Below, piece by piece: positions 17,487 to 27,032 of a DNA stretch of 64,000 bases; positions within the stretch are counted from its first letter, which is position 1, and each line of letters starts with the position of its first letter. Under the pieces are notes generated by a model. The model was not told where the DNA came from and searched no databases. It saw nothing but the letters and a program-made list of their open reading frames with translations. The stretch lies in assembly GCF_005233875.1 (NCBI RefSeq), contig NZ_SZPZ01000002.1, positions 992,001 to 1,056,000 of the forward strand. Direction: 5' to 3'. A program made the translations under genes and the position numbers. Source of the stretch: Kribbella jiaozuonensis. GTDB lineage: Bacteria > Actinomycetota > Actinomycetes > Propionibacteriales > Kribbellaceae.

Positions 17487-18439
17487 TGCGAGCCATTCAG
17501 ATCACCGAGTTCGGTGGACCCGAGGTCCTGAAGATCAGCGAGATCCCGGAGCCGGCTGCCGGCGACGGGCAGGTCCTGATCACGGTCGACCGCGCGGGCA
17601 TCAACTACGCAGACACCCACCAGGTGGAGAACAGCTACCTGTCCCGGGCGGAGCTTCCGCTGATCCCGGGCGGCGAGGTGGTCGGCCGCACCCCGGACGG
17701 TCGCCGGGTGGTCGCGCTGGTCGGCTCGGGTGGGTATGCCGAGAAGGCGCTGATCCACCCGGCGCGCGCATGGGACGTGCCGGACGGTGTCACCGACGGG
17801 CAGGCGCTTGCGCTGATCGTCCAGGGCACCACGGCGTGGTACATGCTGAAGCACTCCGCGCACCTGCAAGCCGGTGAGTCCGTCCTGGTTCACGCAGGCG
17901 CCGGCGGCGTCGGCCACCTGTCCATCCAGCTCGCGAAGCTGCGGGGCGCCGGCCGGGTCATTGCCACCGCGTCGTCGGAGGAGAAACGGCAGCAGACCCT
18001 CGAGCTCGGCGCCGACGTGGCCATCGACGGGGAGCCGGAAGGCCTCAAGGACCGCATCATCGAGGCGAACGGCGGCAAGCCCGTCGACATCGTGCTCGAG
18101 ATGGTCGGCGGCCCGACGTTCGACGAGTCGTTCGCGGCGCTGGCGCCGTTCGGCCGGCTGATCACGTTCGGCGCGGCGTCCCGGCAGGCCGCCAAGCCGA
18201 TCGAGCCGGCCCGGCTGATGAAGGGTTCGAAGACGATCGCCGGTTTCTGGCTGGTCGACAGCCTGCGCGACCCGAAGCAGTTCGGTGCGGCGCTGACCGA
18301 GCTGTTCGACCTGACCGCGGACGGCAAGCTCCGCCCGATCGTCGGCGGCGAGTACGCGCTGTCCGACGTCGCCACCGCTCACGAAGACATGCGTGCCCGC
18401 AGGACTGTGGGCAAGCTCCTGCTCGACCCCACTCGCTAG
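17486..18439 (+). CDS. Zinc-independent quinone oxidoreductase (MDR family)
   Basis: A 317-residue NADPH-dependent medium-chain reductase. It has the GroES-like N-terminal domain (GINYADTHQVENSY, IPGGEVVG) and a Rossmann domain with VLVHAGAGGVGHLSIQLAK. The Cys/His zinc ligands of alcohol dehydrogenases are absent, as in quinone oxidoreductase (Qor). It probably reduces quinones or enones. The ATG at 17486 gives the standard MRAIQITEFGGPEVL start; an in-frame upstream ATG would run through the promoter and operators. It is followed after 10 bp by ohr, consistent with a stress operon. Confidence 0.88.
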   Translation: MRAIQITEFGGPEVLKISEIPEPAAGDGQVLITVDRAGINYADTHQVENSYLSRAELPLIPGGEVVGRTPDGRRVVALVGSGGYAEKALIHPARAWDVPDGVTDGQALALIVQGTTAWYMLKHSAHLQAGESVLVHAGAGGVGHLSIQLAKLRGAGRVIATASSEEKRQQTLELGADVAIDGEPEGLKDRIIEANGGKPVDIVLEMVGGPTFDESFAALAPFGRLITFGAASRQAAKPIEPARLMKGSKTIAGFWLVDSLRDPKQFGAALTELFDLTADGKLRPIVGGEYALSDVATAHEDMRARRTVGKLLLDPTR

Positions 18440-18449
18440 GAGATCAGAT

Positions 18450-18881
18450 ATGACAATTGCAGTTGAGAAGGTTCTGTACACGGCCCGCGCCACCGCGGAC
18501 GGCGGCCGCGACGGCAAGGTATCGACCGACGACGGCAAGCTCGCCGTCACGGTCGCGCCGCCGGTCGAGATGGGTGGCAACGGCAACGGCACCAACCCGG
18601 AGCAGCTGTTCGCGGCCGGCTACGCGGCCTGCTTCCACAGCGCGCTGAAGCTGGTCGCGCGCAAGGCCCGTCAGGACTCCGACGGCTCGACCGTCACCGC
18701 CGAGGTGGGCATCGGCCCGATCAACGGCGGCGCCGGCTACGGCCTGCAGGTCGAGCTCGTGGTCAGCCTGCCGGGTGTCGAGCGCGCGGTCGCCGAGGAG
18801 CTCGTCGCCAAGGCGCACGAGGTCTGCCCGTACTCCAACGCCACCCGCGGCAACATCAAGGTCGACCTCAAGGTCGCCTGA
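18450..18881 (+). CDS. ohr: Organic hydroperoxide resistance protein
   Basis: A 143-residue OsmC/Ohr-fold peroxidase that reduces organic hydroperoxides using two cysteines. The first Cys is in YAACFHSAL (about residue 60) and the second in [10 protein letters not shown] (about 127), both in the expected contexts; the N-terminal [13 protein letters not shown] strand is standard. ATG at 18450 follows an AGGAGAT ribosome binding site. Ohr is usually controlled by OhrR (MarR family); here it sits behind a TetR-regulated oxidoreductase gene instead. Confidence 0.93.
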   Translation: MTIAVEKVLYTARATADGGRDGKVSTDDGKLAVTVAPPVEMGGNGNGTNPEQLFAAGYAACFHSALKLVARKARQDSDGSTVTAEVGIGPINGGAGYGLQVELVVSLPGVERAVAEELVAKAHEVCPYSNATRGNIKVDLKVA

Positions 18882-18885
18882 AAAC

Positions 18886-19776
18886 CTAGATCCGGGCCAG
18901 GGCCTCTTTGAGGAGGCCCTCGGTCGCGGACACCGGGGCCGCCGAGATCGTCAGCCCTTCCATGATCGCGACGTACTCGTCGACCTCGTCGACCTCGTCG
19001 AGCTTGTCCAGGTACAGCGCGCTGGCCGCGTGCTCGATGTAGACGATGTCGGGCAGATCGCCCTCCGGGAACCGCAGCAGGCTGAACGCGCCACCGGCGC
19101 CGGCGTACCCGACGCTGCTGAACGGCATCACCTGCAGAGTGATGTTCGGCTGCTGCGACCACATGATCAGGTGCTCGATCTGCGCCCGCAGTACCTTCTC
19201 GCCGCCGACCGGCCGGTGCAGCACCGACTCGTCGATGACCACCCAGAGGCGGGCCGGGTTCGCGCGGGTGAGGATCTGCTGCCGGGTCACCCGGAGCTCG
19301 ACCCGCTGGTCGACCTCCTGGTGCGGCAGGAACGACGACTTGCCGAGCTGGACCATGGCCCGCGCGTACTCCTCGGTCTGCAGCAGACCGGGGACGAACA
19401 TCACCTCGTACGTCCGGATCAGCGCCGCGGCGACCTCGAGCCCGACGTAGTTGGTGAACCAGCTGGGCATCACATCGCCGTACCGCGACCACCAGCCGGG
19501 GTTGTTCGCGGCCCGGGCCAGCTCCATCAGCCGGAACCGCTCGTCGGTGTCGGCCATCCCGTACAGCTCGAGCAGGTCGCTGACATCGCGTTCCTTGAAC
19601 CCGACCCGGCCGAGCTCCATCCGGCTGACCTTTGACTCCGAGGCCCGGATCTGCCAGCCCGCGTCGGCGCGACTGATCCCGGCGGCTTCACGCATCCGCC
19701 GCAGCTGCCCACCCAACATGATCCGCAGAGCGGTCGGCCCACCTTCGCCGCCGCTCACCGACACTTGATCACTCAC
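18886..19776 (-). CDS. XRE family regulator with DUF5753
   Basis: The 296-residue protein has an N-terminal lambda-repressor-type HTH (about residues 20-75, [30 protein letters not shown]) followed by the DUF5753 domain (from [13 protein letters not shown] to the end), the architecture of the large Scr1-type family of streptomycetes and relatives. Members usually neighbour a small DUF397 gene; none is seen here. GTG at 19776 ([15 protein letters not shown]) is chosen because homologues start with this segment; another start eight codons upstream is possible. Target genes are unknown. Confidence 0.85.
   Translation of the reverse strand: MSDQVSVSGGEGGPTALRIMLGGQLRRMREAAGISRADAGWQIRASESKVSRMELGRVGFKERDVSDLLELYGMADTDERFRLMELARAANNPGWWSRYGDVMPSWFTNYVGLEVAAALIRTYEVMFVPGLLQTEEYARAMVQLGKSSFLPHQEVDQRVELRVTRQQILTRANPARLWVVIDESVLHRPVGGEKVLRAQIEHLIMWSQQPNITLQVMPFSSVGYAGAGGAFSLLRFPEGDLPDIVYIEHAASALYLDKLDEVDEVDEYVAIMEGLTISAAPVSATEGLLKEALARI
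18899..18920. terminator. Candidate hairpin between ohr and the XRE gene
   Basis: An 8-bp perfect stem (AGGGCCTC with GAGGCCCT) with a 6-nt loop lies 18 bases after the ohr stop. It is inside the last codons of the convergent XRE gene, so it may serve ohr only. No T-run follows. Confidence 0.35.
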
Positions 19777-19818
19777 CCTGACCCACGCCCAGCCACGCAC
19801 CCATTTCAGCCCGTGATG

Positions 19819-20928
19819 CTACCGCCTGTCCACGGGTATCGTCCGATCGGCGCTCCGCCGATCGAGATGCGCGGCGTGTCGGGTCAAGTGCTTGACGAGG
19901 AAGCGAGCGTCGCGGTCGACGCCCTGGACGCTGGCCGAGGCGATCGCGTACTGGAAATCGAGCCCGAGGAAGTACAGCCCGGGTACGTCGGACGCCACGC
20001 CCCGCTCGTGCCGCAGCTGCCCGTCGTCCCCGAAGACCGGCAGATCGATCCAGCTGTGGTCCGGATCGGAACCGGTGCACCACACCACGTTCGTGACATC
20101 GTCGAGTACGTCGCCGTCGGCCGTCACCGGCTTGCCGTCGCGGACGCCCTCGATCCGGCTCAGCCGTTCGATGCCGGCCGCATCGAGGTGGTCGAGCTTG
20201 TTGCGGGTCAGTGGCAGACCGTTCTTCAGCGCATTCGCGATCGCCTTGCGTCCCATCGGCGTACGTCGGGTGAGGACGTACTTGAACAGGAACATGACGA
20301 CCGGCGTGAACACGTGGCCGACGGTCGAGTCGATGTCGACCGGCACCTGCCCCGGGTGCCGTCCGGCGAGCAGCGTGCGATGGGTCTTGACCGCGTCGCG
20401 GGCGACATCGGTGCCAGAGTTGGCCGCACCAACGATCAGAACGGGGCCGCCCGCAAGCTGCTTGGGGTTCCGGTACTCCAGCGAGTGCAGTTGCCGGATC
20501 GACGGATCGAGCTCATCGGCAAACGACGGCCACCGTGGCGTGCTGTGCATACCGGCTGCGACGACGACCTGGTCCGCGCGCCAGTCACCGGCGTTCGTCT
20601 CTACGACGAAGCCGTCGCCGTCCTGCGACAGTCGCGTCACGCGTACTCCGGTCCGCACCGGCAGCTCGTGATGGACGGCGTACTGCTCGAGGTAGTCGGC
20701 CATCTCGTCCCGGTTCGGACAGTCCTTGGTGCCGATGCGCAGCCCGGGCAGACTCGCGTACCGCGGCAGACTGAAGAGCCGCAACGAGTCGTACCGCTCC
20801 CGCCAGCAGTCACCCACCCGGTCATTCCCGTCCAGCACGACGAAGTCCTCACCCCGCCGCCGCAGGTAGTAGGCCATCGCCAATCCCGCCTGCCCCGCCC
20901 CGACCACCACAGTCCCGACCCTGTCCAT
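19819..20928 (-). CDS. Flavin-dependent monooxygenase/oxidoreductase
   Basis: A 369-residue two-dinucleotide-binding flavoprotein: FAD motif VVGAGQAGLAMAYYL at residues 8-22, the NADPH motif LIVGAANSGTDVA near residue 175, and an ATG-like VVWCTGSDPDHSW segment near 290. This matches bacterial FMO/Trk-like putative oxidoreductases (often labelled putative flavoprotein CzcO). The substrate is not predictable. The next gene in the same direction, 42 bp on, is the XRE regulator. Confidence 0.85.
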   Translation of the reverse strand: MDRVGTVVVGAGQAGLAMAYYLRRRGEDFVVLDGNDRVGDCWRERYDSLRLFSLPRYASLPGLRIGTKDCPNRDEMADYLEQYAVHHELPVRTGVRVTRLSQDGDGFVVETNAGDWRADQVVVAAGMHSTPRWPSFADELDPSIRQLHSLEYRNPKQLAGGPVLIVGAANSGTDVARDAVKTHRTLLAGRHPGQVPVDIDSTVGHVFTPVVMFLFKYVLTRRTPMGRKAIANALKNGLPLTRNKLDHLDAAGIERLSRIEGVRDGKPVTADGDVLDDVTNVVWCTGSDPDHSWIDLPVFGDDGQLRHERGVASDVPGLYFLGLDFQYAIASASVQGVDRDARFLVKHLTRHAAHLDRRSADRTIPVDRR

Positions 20929-20999
20929 AATTCAAAGTAGGTCCGGATTGTGCTGCTGCACATCGTCCGATCACGCCAACTCGGGCGAGCGGCGACTGG

Positions 21000-22559
21000 T
21001 CATTTCTGCCCAGTCAGGCCGTGTTCGTACGCGTAGGCCGTCGCCGCGGCTCTGCTGGAGACGCCGAGCTTCCCGAAGATGTTGCTGACATGCCGAGCCA
21101 CCGTTCGCTCGCTCAGGAACAGCTGATCGGCGACTGTCCGATTCGTTGCACCCGTCGCCAGCAACCGCAGGACTTCCAGTTCCCGTGCGCTGAGTCTGCT
21201 GCCGGCCTCCGATTGGTCGGGCATCGTCAGGTCACCGTCGGCGCCGAGGCGTTCGAAGACGGCTCGCGCGCCCTGCAGCTCCATCTGCTCGGCGTCGGTG
21301 TCCCCGAGCTGCCGGCAAGCGTCTGCGACCAGCAGCCGCGTGCGGGCACCTTCGTACGGCATCTCCAGCCGCTGCCACAGCGTCCCGGCCCGCCGCAACA
21401 GCGGGATCGCGCCCTGGGGATCGCCGCACGCGATCCGGACCGCGCCCTCGGCGTACGCCGCGAGCGCTTGCAGGTACGGCGATTCCGCCCGCGCGAACTC
21501 GTTCAACTCCGCGGCCGCTTTCCGTGCGGTCTCGCGGTCGCCGCACTCGATCGCCAGCTCGACCCGCGCCGCGAGCAGCAGCGGGCGATTCGGTGAGAAC
21601 GAGTCTTCGGCCAGCGCGCGGTTCAGACCGGCGATCGCAACGTCGAACCTGCCCTGCGCGGCACGCAGCCGGGCCAGACCAGGCTGCACGTCCATGCCGT
21701 CACCGGCCGCGAGCTGATACGCGCGTTCGGCCGCGTCGAGGTTGCCGCGCTGGCGCTCGACCTCGGCCAGGCGGTACCAGGCCGATCCGACCGTGCCCGC
21801 CGACAGGCGCCGGCACGCGTCCTCCGCTGCGTCGGCGGCCTCGGTCCAGGCACCGCGGAACTGGAGGATCTGGGCACGATGCACCAGGCACGCCCCGCGG
21901 TACGGGACCAGGCCCGGCTGCGAGTCGCACCAGCCGGTGAGAGCGCGCGTCCACTCCTGGGCGCGGCGGATGTCGTACATGTCGAGGCAGAGCGCGATCA
22001 CCGAGCAGTACGCCATGCCGGTGACCTCGGGGCCGATCCGGCCGCCGGTGACGTGGACCATCGCCTCGTCGAGGGCAAGGAGGGCCTCGGCGCCGCGGCC
22101 CAGCATGGCGAGGCAGTTCCCGCGGCCGAGTGCGGCCAGGACGATCGTGTCAGGCTCGCCGGCCCACCGCTGGCTCTGCTCGAACAAGGGGAGCGCGGTG
22201 GCTGCGTCGCCGGAGTTCATCGTCAACGCGGCTTCGGCCATCGCGAGCCGCCCGGCGAGCTCGACGTTTCCTTCCGGCACGAGGCGCATGATCCGCGCCT
22301 GCCAGCCGGCCGCGCGGGAGAGGTCACCGCGCTGCTGCAGATGGAACCCGAGCCAGAACCCGCTCCGGATCGCCCCGTCGAGGTCGCCGTTCGCGAGGTA
22401 CGCCTCGACCGCCCGCTCGCGGTACGCCGCGACCTCGTCGTCGTGACCGAGGACGAAGGCGGCGACCGCGAGCCGTTCGAGCTCGGCCGGCGGCAGGGGA
22501 GCGCCCTGGTCCGCGGCCGTCAGTTCGGCGTACTCCGCGGGCCAGTCGTGCTGCTCCAT
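21000..22559 (-). CDS. LuxR family regulator with TPR-like sensor region
   Basis: The 519-residue protein has a long all-helical N-terminal part of tetratricopeptide-like repeats (residues 30-430, with repeated A-x-x-ALxR/LxEA patterns) and a C-terminal LuxR HTH (LSARELEVLRLLATGATNRT then LFLSERTVARHVSNIFGKLG, about 450-510). There is no P-loop, unlike LAL-type regulators. It probably senses a ligand or partner through the TPR part. No obvious target gene is adjacent; it is separated from the flavoprotein gene by 71 bp. Confidence 0.87.
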   Translation of the reverse strand: MEQHDWPAEYAELTAADQGAPLPPAELERLAVAAFVLGHDDEVAAYRERAVEAYLANGDLDGAIRSGFWLGFHLQQRGDLSRAAGWQARIMRLVPEGNVELAGRLAMAEAALTMNSGDAATALPLFEQSQRWAGEPDTIVLAALGRGNCLAMLGRGAEALLALDEAMVHVTGGRIGPEVTGMAYCSVIALCLDMYDIRRAQEWTRALTGWCDSQPGLVPYRGACLVHRAQILQFRGAWTEAADAAEDACRRLSAGTVGSAWYRLAEVERQRGNLDAAERAYQLAAGDGMDVQPGLARLRAAQGRFDVAIAGLNRALAEDSFSPNRPLLLAARVELAIECGDRETARKAAAELNEFARAESPYLQALAAYAEGAVRIACGDPQGAIPLLRRAGTLWQRLEMPYEGARTRLLVADACRQLGDTDAEQMELQGARAVFERLGADGDLTMPDQSEAGSRLSARELEVLRLLATGATNRTVADQLFLSERTVARHVSNIFGKLGVSSRAAATAYAYEHGLTGQK

Positions 22560-22568
22560 CGTCGGCCT

Positions 22569-23099
22569 CTAGTGCTGCGCCAGGTCCAGCACTGTTGCTG
22601 TCGGCAACTTCGCGAGCTCGGTGCCGTCGAGCAACAGCTTCGAGCCGCGGATCCCGCTGCCGATGACCACCATTCCGGCCTTCACGACCGCCTCGTCGAC
22701 CAGCACCGGCCAGTCGGCGGGCAGTCCGATCGGCGTGATCCCGCCGTACTCCATGCTGGTCGTGCTGACCGCGTCGTGCTGGGCGGCGAACGAGATCTTC
22801 CGGACGCCGAGGTGCTTGCGGATCACCCCGTTCACGTCGGCGCGGTCCGTGGCCAGCACGAGCACCGCGGCGTACGACTCCTCGCCGGCCCGCTTGCCGA
22901 GCACGATCACGCAGTTCGCCGAGGCGGCCATCGGTACGTCGTACTCCGCGCAGAACGCCGCCGTGTCGGCCAGCTCCGCGTCGATCGCGGCCGCGTACGC
23001 CGTCACGTCCGCGAGCCCGTCCCGAACCGGCGCCGCCAGCAGCTCCGGAACCTCCAGCGCGGGCTGCCAGTCGAGCTTGCCCATCACCGGTGCCGTCAC
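22569..23099 (-). CDS. YbaK/EbsC family aminoacyl-tRNA editing protein
   Basis: A 176-residue protein of the YbaK/ProX fold, which hydrolyses mischarged tRNAs. Visible family motifs are the SANCVIVLGKRAGEE segment with the core Lys, and GGITPIGLP near residue 135, a loop typical of the fold. GTG at 23099 overlaps the stop of the upstream GNAT gene (GTGA), implying coupling; ATG at 23084 (MGKLDWQPAL) is a possible alternative start. It follows the GNAT gene in the same operon. Confidence 0.85.
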   Translation of the reverse strand: MTAPVMGKLDWQPALEVPELLAAPVRDGLADVTAYAAAIDAELADTAAFCAEYDVPMAASANCVIVLGKRAGEESYAAVLVLATDRADVNGVIRKHLGVRKISFAAQHDAVSTTSMEYGGITPIGLPADWPVLVDEAVVKAGMVVIGSGIRGSKLLLDGTELAKLPTATVLDLAQH

Positions 23100-23401
23100 T
23101 GGTGGGCCTCCGGCAGTTTCACGAGGTCGGCGTACTCCGTGTGCTCCTGGAGGAACTCCTGGTAGAACGGGCAGGCCGGCTTGACCCGGAGTCCGAGGGC
23201 CCGCGCGTCGTCGAGGGACTTCGTCGCGATCCGCCCGGCCACGCCGCGGCCGCGGAACTCGGGCAGCGTCTCGGCGTGCACGAAGGCGATCACGCCCGGG
23301 TGCAGCTTGTAGTCGACGAAGCCCATCAGGGTGCCGTCGGCGTCGTGTGCCTCGTACCGGCTGTTGTCCTTGGCGTCCACGACGTTGATGTCTGTCTCCA
23401 T
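23096..23401 (-). CDS. Short GNAT-like acetyltransferase (YjdJ type)
   Basis: A 101-residue minimal GNAT (GCN5-related, YjdJ/DUF4287-like) protein: RYEAHDADGTLMGFVDYKL, HAETLPEFRGRGVAGRIAT carrying the acetyl-CoA loop, and CPFYQEFLQEHTEYADLV at the end, which is the diagnostic C-terminus of this small family. ATG at 23401 is the first start. It is coupled to the YbaK gene by a 4-nt overlap. Substrate unknown; expected to be cytoplasmic. Confidence 0.87.
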   Translation of the reverse strand: METDINVVDAKDNSRYEAHDADGTLMGFVDYKLHPGVIAFVHAETLPEFRGRGVAGRIATKSLDDARALGLRVKPACPFYQEFLQEHTEYADLVKLPEAHQ

Positions 23402-23484
23402 GCCGCAACTCTAGTCACCGTGACCGACGGTTTTGACTCGGTCACTCCTGGGGTACCGGCCCGGATGGTCGAAAGGAGCAGTGG

Positions 23485-25011
23485 ATGAGCGAGCACGCGT
23501 TGGAGCACGGAAAGGCGATACCGAGTCTCGTACCGGCCAGGATGGACCGGCTGCCGTGGACCCGGTTCCACTGGATGATCGTCGTCGGTCTGGGAGTCTC
23601 CTGGATCCTCGACGGCCTCGAGATCCAGCTGGTGTCCCTGGTCGGGAACGTATTGAAAGAGCCCGAGACCCTGCACCTGAGTACGTCGCAGGTCGGCCTG
23701 ATGGCGTCGGTCTATTTGGGCGGTGAGGTGGTCGGAGCACTGGTCTTCGGCCGGTTGACCGACCGGCTCGGCCGACGCAGCCTGTTCATCGTCACGCTGC
23801 TCGTGTACCTGATCGCGTCCGGTCTGGCCGGCCTGTCCTGGGACCTGACCTCGCTGCTGATCTTCCGGTTCATCGCCGGGATGGGTATCGGCGGTGAGTA
23901 CGCCGCGATCAACTCCGCGATCGACGAGCTGATCCCGTCGCGGTTCCGCGGCCGGGTCGACATCGGCGTGAACGGCACCTACTGGGCCGGCGCGCTGATC
24001 GGCTCCGCGGTCGGTCTGGTGTTCCTGAACAAGGACATCGTCCCGATCGAGTGGGGCTGGCGGCTGTGCTTCCTGATCGGCCCGGTGATGGGCCTGTTCA
24101 TCATCTATCTGCGCCGGCACATCCCGGAGAGCCCGCGCTGGCTGATGACGCACGGGCGGGTCGAGGAGGCCGAGCGCACCGTCGACGACATCGAGGAAAC
24201 GGTACGGCGCCAGGGCGGCGAACTGCGTACGGTCAGCGACGACGAGGCGATCGAGCTGGTCGACTACCCGCCGGTGACGTACCGCGAGATCGCCCGGGTG
24301 ATGCTGCGCGACTACCGCAGCCGCTCGTTCCTCGGGTTCTCGATGATGGTGACGCAGGCGTTCCTCTACAACGCGATCTTCTTCACCTACGCGCTGGTGC
24401 TGAAGTCGTACTTCGGTCTGAACGACTCGAGCGTCGCGCTGTACTTCTTCCCGTTCGCGATCGGCAACCTGGCCGGACCGCTGCTGCTCGGCCGGCTCTT
24501 CGACACGATCGGCCGGCGGAAGATGATCTTCGGCACGTACACGCTTGCCGCGATCGTGCTGTTCATCACCGCGCTGCTGTTCAACTCCGGCGTGTTGAAC
24601 GCCGCCTCGCTGACCGGGTTGTGGTGCGTGGTGTTCTTCTTCGCCTCGGCCGGCGCGTCATCGGCGTACCTGACCGTGAGCGAGATCTTCCCGATCGAGC
24701 TCCGCGGGCAGGCGATCTCGTTCTTCTTCGCGATCTCGCAGCTGACCGGTGGTGTGATCGCGCCGTTCCTGTTCGCGTCGCTGATCGGTTCGGGCGACAA
24801 CCCGGCGCGCGGGCCGCTGACGGTCGGTTACATCGTCGGCGCGGGTGTGATGCTCGCGGGCGGGATCATCGCCTGGGTGTTCGGCGTCGACGCGGAAGGC
24901 AAGTCGCTGGAGAACATCGCCAAGCCGCTGTCGGCGACCGGCGGCGCCACCCGGTTCCAGGGCGCGACGCCGCGGATGCCGCGTACCGAGCGCCGCGACC
25001 GCGAACCCTAA
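23485..25011 (+). CDS. MFS transporter (sugar/metabolite:H+ symporter type)
   Basis: A 508-residue protein with 12 transmembrane helices and the MFS motif GRLTDRLGRRSLF in the loop between helices 2 and 3, repeated as GRLFDTIGRRKMIF between helices 8 and 9. RRHIPESPRWL after helix 6 is typical of the sugar porter / AAHS groups. The cytoplasmic tail is about 45 residues. ATG at 23485 has a GAAAGGAG ribosome binding site. The substrate is unknown. It ends 9 bp before cobQ, so both may be on one transcript, but transport of a cobalamin precursor is only a guess from position. Confidence 0.87.
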   Translation: MSEHALEHGKAIPSLVPARMDRLPWTRFHWMIVVGLGVSWILDGLEIQLVSLVGNVLKEPETLHLSTSQVGLMASVYLGGEVVGALVFGRLTDRLGRRSLFIVTLLVYLIASGLAGLSWDLTSLLIFRFIAGMGIGGEYAAINSAIDELIPSRFRGRVDIGVNGTYWAGALIGSAVGLVFLNKDIVPIEWGWRLCFLIGPVMGLFIIYLRRHIPESPRWLMTHGRVEEAERTVDDIEETVRRQGGELRTVSDDEAIELVDYPPVTYREIARVMLRDYRSRSFLGFSMMVTQAFLYNAIFFTYALVLKSYFGLNDSSVALYFFPFAIGNLAGPLLLGRLFDTIGRRKMIFGTYTLAAIVLFITALLFNSGVLNAASLTGLWCVVFFFASAGASSAYLTVSEIFPIELRGQAISFFFAISQLTGGVIAPFLFASLIGSGDNPARGPLTVGYIVGAGVMLAGGIIAWVFGVDAEGKSLENIAKPLSATGGATRFQGATPRMPRTERRDREP

Positions 25012-25020
25012 GATGACCGA

Positions 25021-26472
25021 GTGGGTTCGCTGCTGATCGCTGGTACGACGTCGGATGCCGGCAAGACGACCGTGGTCACCGGCATCTGCCGTTGGCTGGC
25101 GCGGCAGGGCGTGCGGGTCGCGCCGTACAAGGCGCAGAACATGTCGAACAACTCGATGGTCTGCGCCGACGGCACCGAGATCGGCCGGGCGCAGTGGATC
25201 CAGGCCGTTGCCGCAGGCGCCGAACCCGAGGCGGCGATGAACCCGGTGCTGCTCAAACCCGGCAGCGACCGGCGCAGCCACGTCGTACTGATGGGACAGC
25301 CGTGGGGCGAGCTGAGCGCGCGGGGGTTCCTGACCGAGCGGGCCGAGCTCGCCAAGGCGGCGTTCGCGGCGTACGACGATCTCGCGTCGAGGTACGACGT
25401 GGTGATCAGCGAGGGTGCGGGTAGTCCGACCGAGATCAACCTGCGGCAGTCCGATTACGTGAACATGGGGCTCGCGCAGCACACGCGGGCGCCGGTCGTC
25501 GTGGTCGGGGACATCGACCGCGGGGGAGTGTTCGCGTCGATGTTCGGCACGGTGGCGTTGCTCGACGCGGCCGACCAGGCGCTGATCAGCGGGTTCCTGG
25601 TGAACAAGTTCCGCGGCGATGTGTCGCTGCTGCAGCCGGGGATCGACATGCTTGCCTCGGTCACCGGCCGCCCGACGTACGGGGTCCTGCCGTGGCTGTC
25701 TGAGCTGTGGCTGGACTCCGAGGACGCGCTCGACATCCCGGTACGACGTACGTCGCCGAGCGACCTGCTGACGATCGCGGTGGTGCGTTTCCCGCGGATC
25801 AGCAACTTCACCGACCTCGACGCGCTCGCGGTCGAGCCGACCAACAGCGTCTTCTTCACGACCAGCCCGGCCGAGGTCCGCGACGCCGATCTGGTCGTGC
25901 TTCCCGGCTCCCGCGCGACCGTCGCCGACATGGCTTGGCTTCGTAGCCAGGGCCTGGCCGACGCGATCACTGCGCGCGTCGGTGAGGGCCGTCCGGTTCT
26001 GGGGATCTGCGGTGGGTACCAGATGCTCGGATCGTCCGTCTCCGATCCGCACGGAGTCGAGTCGGGCGGTGATCACCCCGGGCTGAGTTTGTTGCCGGTC
26101 GCAACGGGGTTTTCGCGCGAGAAGACGTTGGCGCGGCCGACGGCCACGGCGTACGAGATCCACCATGGGGTCGTCGAGGTGACGGGCGACGCGGAGGAGT
26201 TCCCGGGTGGCTGTCGGAGCGGCAACACCTGGGGCACGATCTGGCACGGGCTGCTCGACGACGACGCCGCGCGGCATGCGTTCCTCACCGAGATCGCCGA
26301 GCTGACCGGCAAGCCCGCGCCCGACGGCTCGGTCTCGTTCGCCGGCCTCCGCGCGGAGCGGCTGGACCGGCTCGCCGACATGATCGAGGAGTACGCCGAC
26401 ACCGCCGCGCTGATGCGGTTGATCGAGAACGGCGCCCCGCCCGCACCCTTCGTCCCCCCAGGAGCCCCGTGA
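25021..26472 (+). CDS. cobQ: Cobyric acid synthase
   Basis: Amidates the four peripheral carboxylates of adenosylcobyrinic acid a,c-diamide using glutamine and ATP. The 483-residue enzyme has an N-terminal P-loop-like domain (LIAGTTSDAGKTTVVTG, APYKAQNMSNNS) and a C-terminal class I glutamine amidotransferase with nucleophile Cys330 in GICGGYQMLG and the catalytic His/Glu region YEIHHGVVE. GTG at 25021 is nine bases after the MFS stop. The cobalamin pathway is also represented by cobT at 54 kb. No cobalamin riboswitch was recognised upstream. Confidence 0.92.
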   Translation: MGSLLIAGTTSDAGKTTVVTGICRWLARQGVRVAPYKAQNMSNNSMVCADGTEIGRAQWIQAVAAGAEPEAAMNPVLLKPGSDRRSHVVLMGQPWGELSARGFLTERAELAKAAFAAYDDLASRYDVVISEGAGSPTEINLRQSDYVNMGLAQHTRAPVVVVGDIDRGGVFASMFGTVALLDAADQALISGFLVNKFRGDVSLLQPGIDMLASVTGRPTYGVLPWLSELWLDSEDALDIPVRRTSPSDLLTIAVVRFPRISNFTDLDALAVEPTNSVFFTTSPAEVRDADLVVLPGSRATVADMAWLRSQGLADAITARVGEGRPVLGICGGYQMLGSSVSDPHGVESGGDHPGLSLLPVATGFSREKTLARPTATAYEIHHGVVEVTGDAEEFPGGCRSGNTWGTIWHGLLDDDAARHAFLTEIAELTGKPAPDGSVSFAGLRAERLDRLADMIEEYADTAALMRLIENGAPPAPFVPPGAP

Positions 26473-27032
26473 AGACCGACCTGCAGGACTACCTCCAGGG
26501 CACCCGTGCGTTGATGCTCGCCAAGCTCGAAGGGCTCAGCGAGTACGACCGCCGCCGCCCGCTGGTCCCGTCCGGGACCAACCTGCTCGGGCTGGTGAAG
26601 CACCTGGTCGGTATCGAGTACGTCTACCTCGGGACCAGCGTGGGCCGGCCGCCGGCCGAACAGCTGCCCTGGGAAGCGGACGGCTCGGTCTGGGAAGGCG
26701 CCGACATGTGGGCCAAGCCGGACGAGTCGACGGAGTACCTCACCGGCCTCTACCGCGAGGCCTGCGCCCACAGCGACCGCTCGATCGCCGACCTCGACCT
26801 GGACCACCCGGCCGAGGTCCCGCACTGGCCCGAGGGCAACCGCAGTACGACGTTCGGCGCGCTACTCGTCCGCGTCGTCGACGAAACCGCCCACCACGCC
26901 GGCCACGCCGACATCATCCGCGAACTCATCGACGGCCAAGGCGGCAAAGACGCCAACCTGCTCGACGAGACCGGCTGGACGGAGTACTACACGAGCATCC
27001 AGCGAGCCGCGGAGACGTTCCTGGATGGATGA
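26469..27032 (+). CDS. DinB/DUF664 family protein
   Basis: A 187-residue four-helix DinB-fold protein. Putative metal-binding His residues are in LGLVKHLVGIEYVYLG (first) and in DETAHHAGHADIIRE (second and third), the pattern of DUF664 and mycothiol-dependent enzymes of this superfamily. GTG at 26469 overlaps the cobQ stop as GTGA, so it is coupled. The biochemical activity is unknown; mycothiol-dependent transfer is a reasonable inference for an actinomycete. Confidence 0.85.
   Translation: MKTDLQDYLQGTRALMLAKLEGLSEYDRRRPLVPSGTNLLGLVKHLVGIEYVYLGTSVGRPPAEQLPWEADGSVWEGADMWAKPDESTEYLTGLYREACAHSDRSIADLDLDHPAEVPHWPEGNRSTTFGALLVRVVDETAHHAGHADIIRELIDGQGGKDANLLDETGWTEYYTSIQRAAETFLDG

Noticed and set aside
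24990..25021. Cobalamin riboswitch before cobQ
   Set aside because: Only 9 bp separate the MFS stop from cobQ, and no B12-box-like sequence was seen there or upstream of the MFS gene.
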